From the NCBI GenBank assembly GCA_014529385.2, contig CM043944.1:70172895-70203894 (forward strand): a DNA stretch of 31,000 nucleotides, given 5' to 3'. Below, in pieces: positions 27,208-31,000 of this stretch. A program made the translations under genes and the position numbers. This stretch comes from Adiantum capillus-veneris (lineage: Eukaryota; Streptophyta; Polypodiopsida; Polypodiales; Pteridaceae). The stretch's first letter is position 1, and every line of letters starts with the position of its first letter. Below the pieces are notes generated by a model. That model was given only the letters and a program-made list of their open reading frames with translations, searched no databases and was not told where the DNA came from.

Positions 27208-28699
27208 TGAGGTGCTTAGCCTAAACTTAGTATGCATTAAGCTTGCCAAAGTTGTATTATGGTCATCCACAAATGCAAGGGAGTGAGAATTTTACATGGG
27301 TTATAGTGTATGTATATCATAAAACCATGACAAAATTAATCAAATCATATGCTAGAGTAATGTATGTCATAAACCATACATTGTTGGTATTGAAGCACTT
27401 AAAATAAATTACCTTACTTCCATTGGGTTCTTTACACTTTAGCTTAAAAACTTCTCAAGTTAAGTTAAGTATCTAGTAGTGGGAATGGCACCCAAGAGAA
27501 CTCGCTATGGTGGATCATACGGTCACGAAGCCGAAACCAATGATGGTAAAGGCAAAGGAAAGGTTCCAATGGATAAGGAGCCACTTATCCAACGAAGTGA
27601 TGTTATTACCCAAGAACAAGAAGGAAACTTCTTTTTTGTTAATGCATCATGAGTAATTAGGAAGTAGAAAACTACCTAAACATTGAGTTAGTCCCAATTC
27701 AAAAGCACAACAATTGAACTTGTTGATTTTCTTTAAGTTGTATTCATATTAAGGATTGTTTGAGGATATAATGTCTAAAGTAAGAAAGAAATGTTTTCCT
27801 AGTAGGAAAACTCTCGAACCGTCTTCATTCAAAAATCCTATACCGATATAGTCAAAACTCCCTTTGATATCCAGGGAGGAGGGCTTAGCAGAGTGAACAC
27901 TAAAGCAGTGTATATGGGTGCACACATCTTGTGGGTCTGTGTCGAGAATGCAAGATAGTACTTGCAGGTTTGTGCCCAGGTTGCAAGTTAGTCACTTCGG
28001 GTTTGTGCCCAGATTGCAGGACAATTTAGTTGTAAGGGCAACTAAAGATACAGGGAGCAATAAACTTTCACCAAGAGGAGTGAACTCTTGGGGTTTGTAT
28101 ATTTTAATGAAGAAGGGTCGTATATTGTTTTTCTTTTAGGAAAGATTATTTTGTTGTTTCTTTGATAATGCTTGAAGGGTTGTTTTAACAAACTTGTGAT
28201 AAGAACCCTTTAAAAGAAATTTTGTGTATAAACAACCATGTGGTAGTAATTAGAAAACAAGCTAAAAAGTGTGAGTGTGGGGTGGAATGTGGGGGTTGGC
28301 TCAGATTTCCAATCAAGGATAGGTGGTCTTGATTAGCGGAGAAACTCTCCACACTCCCTCTTATTAAGAGAAGCAAAATTAGAGACTCGTTGTGCCAAGA
28401 GTCGAGAAGTCCCAAATATACGTGCCCTTGAAAGCTATGGGAAAAAAGGTATTTGGATTTTCTCTCTTTTGGAAGGTGATAATTAGGGACGTATAAAATT
28501 CTTGTATTAGTTCATGCTTTCCTTTGAGACAGGGCTAGGAACCCTCTTTAATGGTTCGGACTCAAGTTACTTGGTGATAAGAGATCGTTCCTTGGAATTC
28601 AATTCCTTATTCATTATGTTTTCTCAAGAGTTTAGGGCCTAGCGACCTGTCAGGTACCTCCTATTTTCAAATGGATATGGTAACAGGGCGGGGACCTCA
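27208..28699 (+). repeat. Candidate long LTR, copy 2
   Basis: TGAGGT to ACCTCA, 1,492 bp. The left flank GTAAG and right flank TAGTT do not form a target duplication. It could be the 3' LTR of the element whose 5' part lies at 24178-25901, but no clear polypurine tract precedes it. Confidence 0.6.
27918..28139 (+). CDS. 73-codon ORF with 11-residue repeats (copy 2)
   Basis: Counterpart of 22937-23158. Repeat units CGSVSRMQDST, CRFVPRLQVSH and FGFVPRLQDNL, then TKDTGSNKLSPRGVNSWGLY. Length and frame are the same in both copies, with a number of amino-acid differences. Coding status is doubtful. Confidence 0.35.
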   Translation: MHTSCGSVSRMQDSTCRFVPRLQVSHFGFVPRLQDNLVVRATKDTGSNKLSPRGVNSWGLYILMKKGRILFFF

Positions 28700-29010
28700 T
28701 AGTTACACAAATGCCCAAATGGAACTCACTTCATGCTAATGCAAAATCCACTATTTGTTTACATCTTGCAGTCAGTGTATTTCACTGTTGTTGGTGAAGC
28801 TACTTCTCGTGCCTTATGGGAGAAAAAGAGTGCAAGTAATGAGGTTTACTTGATGAAGAAGTTGTTTGAGCTTTGCACGAAAGAAGGTTAAGCACCATCA
28901 TTTCCCACTTGAATAAGTTCAATATTATTTGCAGTCAGTTGACATCACAAGGATTAATTTTGATGAAGAGGTCTAGTCTATCTTCTTGTTATGCTTGCTA
29001 CCTTTCTCAT
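28700..29010 (+). pseudogene. gag: Copia-type gag fragment, copy 2
   Basis: Broken frames read KSTICLHLAVSVFH, SRALWEKKSASNEVYLMKKL, FELCTKEG, then STIISHLNKFNIICSQLTSQ, which follow the order of a copia gag (UBN2) domain. At least three frameshifts or stops. The gag N-terminus is missing; the LTR end abuts it directly. Confidence 0.7.
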
Positions 29011-29355
29011 GAAATACTTTTTGCATAGCCATAACTAGGTCTAGCCTAAAGGTAAGTTGGTTTACAATCATATAGTCGGTAGTTTTCTCTCACAATCATA
29101 CATCAAGATTTTGTCCATATTCTTTCTTTAAACATTGATAGATAGATTTGTCCTCACCTGAGTAGTGGTTCTCTAGCAAGGTTTCTCGTACCTCATGTTT
29201 TTTGCTCTATATTTCTTTTCTATTGTTTGTCTCACAAATCATTCCAACCACTAAATGGAGAATAAGGTCATAATTTTCTTCATTATAATTTTTTTGGGTT
29301 GACTTCGTTCTCACATACATCCATTGTGGCTATTATTGGGGCAACCAAGGTGCCC
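29011..29355. other. No recognisable gene
   Basis: AT-rich, no open frame of note and no repeat ends seen. Confidence 0.45.
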
Positions 29356-29592
29356 GGGGGGGGGGGGGGGTTGTAAAATTGAGTGCAATATATGGGGTTA
29401 TTAAATTTTATTTTTCTCACATTTTCAACAAAAGGGTACCGTAAAAATGGAATTGGGAAAAAATATTACTGATTGAATAGGAAAAGGGTGTATTTTATTT
29501 GTCAAATAAGGAGTTTTAGAAATAGTGCTTGAACATTTGCAATATTCAGAATTTATACATAGTAAACACCCCCCCCCCCCCCCCCCCCCCCC
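29356..29592. repeat. AT-rich block bounded by G15 and C24 homopolymers
   Basis: A run of 15 G at 29356-29370 and a run of 24 C at 29569-29592 face each other across 198 bp of AT-rich DNA. The runs are inverted relative to each other. The bases next to them do not form a longer inverted repeat. Confidence 0.85.
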
Positions 29593-29984
29593 GACTCAAC
29601 AACATATCAAAAGGATATTAATCCCACTAAAAATTCCTTACATCCCCTTCAACTTATAATTGATTTGGGAGAGATGTTGGAGAAACCAAATTACTATCAA
29701 CAGTATCTATGGAGGGAGGTATGGATGTCAAAGCTTGGGTATACATGGCAAAGTGTCTGAACAAGTGCAAGTTACAATAGGATGCCATGGGCACATGGTT
29801 TATGCGGTTATACAAACCAAAGTGTAGGTATTTGATGCTAGTTGGGAAGGATGATAAAAGCTCGAAAAAGTTCAGGTTTGAAGGGGAATTTCATGCTCCG
29901 ATATTGTCCAAACATATCATCAAACAAAGCTTTTGACTAAAACTTATGCTAAGTTGAAGTTGTGGGACACGTCTTGAACCATGC
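29593..29984. other. No recognisable gene
   Basis: Decayed sequence next to the integrase remnant. Possibly more of the same element, but no motif supports this. Confidence 0.4.
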
Positions 29985-30140
29985 AAAGGCAGGTTGCTAA
30001 GGAGATAGTCTTCCCAAATGGTTTTCTTCTTGCTCAAGTATGCTCTTTCAACACTTGGTTGACCCTTTTTGTTTCACCATCCATCTTTGGATGATCATTT
30101 ATACTTAAATTGAGTTGGATGCCCAATATTTTAAATATAG
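29985..30140 (-). pseudogene. int: Gypsy integrase core remnant
   Basis: On the minus strand: ILGIQLNLSINDHPKMDGET, then KRVNQVLKEHT, a stop, then ARRKPFGKTIS. This matches the gypsy integrase stretch around the catalytic Glu (HPQTDGQTERVNQ type); the position of the catalytic Glu after DG is GET here. Frameshifts and stops surround it. No other part of this element is identifiable. Confidence 0.65.
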
Positions 30141-30440
30141 TCCTCCCAAACAAATACACCCAACAATAAAGAGAGGCCATAGAGGCTAGACTATGATATG
30201 TAAGAGCTTCTTATTTTGGTAGTGCTATTGTAAGTGCTATTGTGTTCTCTAAAATTGTTTGAAGTTTAAGTTTTATACAACTTCATTAGCAAAATCCCAT
30301 CATTGAAGAATTTGTGTCCAAAAGAGACAAGAATATTTGTATCAAATACCATCAAGCTTTAGAGCAGCTCCACAGGAGAAATAAATCCCACATCCCTTAC
30401 CATTGGCTAACCATGTGATCAGTATGACAAGGTACAACAT
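30141..30440. other. No recognisable gene
   Basis: No motif-bearing frame on either strand. It ends at the polypurine tract. Confidence 0.4.
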
Positions 30441-30445
30441 GACCT

Positions 30446-30457
30446 AGGAGGGGGAAA
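30446..30457 (+). other. Polypurine tract before an LTR start
   Basis: AGGAGGGGGAAA followed at once by TGTTAGC. Position and composition fit a 3' polypurine tract on the plus strand. Confidence 0.5.
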
Positions 30458-31000
30458 TGTTAGCAATAGGCTAACATATACAACCTAACAAATTGTGAGG
30501 AGGCACTTTGTAATAGTTGATGTAATTTTTCCCACGTTATTTCATGATGTTGACAATTGGCCAATTTTCACCCACCCGACTTATGTAATATCTTTATTGT
30601 GGATGTAATTATGAGCTATTGGTAATTAATTCATGGCTACAAGCTTCCAAACATACTTATCATCTCTCATGTCAATTTGTATCGATTATAAGTCACTTTT
30701 GGCCTTGGATCAAATTCTTAAACTTTGACCCAAGTAAGGGGCACTATTATAACCATTTGGGATAAGCTTTTCATAAAGAAGAAAATTGTGTCAAGCATAT
30801 GACTCTTGTGTCTATGTATTTGCAGCTCTATCTTCTCCTAACCTCTCATTGGTGTCGTATCCCAATTCCAATTGCTTCAAGTGGGTCATCAAAGTCCTCA
30901 TGTGTCAATTTGTTGTTGTTTGAATCTCCAGTGTCCCATCCTTGATCAGATTCTTTCTCAGAATGGCATGTGCAACAAAAAGTCAGACTAGATCCTTCGT
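30458..31000 (+). repeat. Candidate 3' LTR, right end outside window
   Basis: Starts TGTTAGC with a perfect 7-bp inverted repeat TGTTAGC-AATAG-GCTAACA (30458-30476), a common LTR terminus style. No end or primer site is visible before the window closes. No coding frame. Its internal region upstream is too decayed to identify, and the integrase remnant at 29985-30140 is on the other strand, so the parent element is unclear. Confidence 0.45.

Larger units (their letters stand above)
26998..28880 (+). repeat. Large direct repeat, copy 2
   Basis: Second copy of 22054-23888, same orientation, about 3.1 kb downstream of the end of copy 1. It keeps a 17-bp stretch missing from copy 1 near 27510 and a short ORF beginning MAPKRTRYGGSYGHEAETND (27487) that is damaged in copy 1. 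Confidence 0.8.

Overview
The window looks like nuclear DNA of a land plant with a large, retrotransposon-rich genome (fern, lycophyte, moss or conifer are all possible; the sequence does not decide). I see no single-copy host gene, no tRNA or rRNA gene and no prokaryotic signal. Almost everything is LTR retrotransposon: Ty3/gypsy and Ty1/copia reading frames, polypurine tracts, initiator-tRNA-Met primer sites, LTR ends and one clear target-site duplication (TSD). All elements are decayed by stops, frameshifts and loss of catalytic residues.

Layout. (1) 1-15146, + strand: the 3' 15 kb of a giant Ty3/gypsy element. It has gag with two zinc knuckles, protease, reverse transcriptase (RT), RNase H and an integrase that carries two complete HHCC zinc modules. 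An unusual tail follows: an ORF with a second aspartic protease and a tryptophan-repeat basic region (6776-8044), an internal polypurine tract, a 2.8 kb spacer holding five copies of a 24-bp palindrome, a ~1,090-codon coiled-coil ORF broken by two stops (10860-14135), the terminal polypurine tract (14173-14184) and a ~960-bp 3' LTR. (2) 15147-22053, - strand: the 5' half of a second gypsy element with a short LTR (21881-22053), primer site, leader, gag and the first codons of protease, where the giant element has landed. (3) 15687-20259, + strand: a Ty1/copia element inserted in that minus-strand gag. It is flanked by a 5-bp TSD (GTCAG) and has three LTRs rather than two; the LTR-LTR junction looks like an end-joined cDNA junction. 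(4) 22054-31000: older, scrambled repeats, chiefly a ~1.85 kb direct repeat (22054-23888 and 26998-28880) containing a candidate 1.46-1.49 kb LTR, partial extra copies of its 3' end with primer sites, gag and integrase remnants, and a polypurine tract followed by another LTR start near 30458.

Insertion order from the nesting: the right-hand repeats are oldest, the minus-strand gypsy inserted into them, and the giant gypsy and the copia element then inserted into the minus-strand gypsy. The most unusual content is the giant element's 3' half: the post-integrase protease ORF, the periodic palindromes and the long coiled-coil ORF with a possible UBA-like motif.
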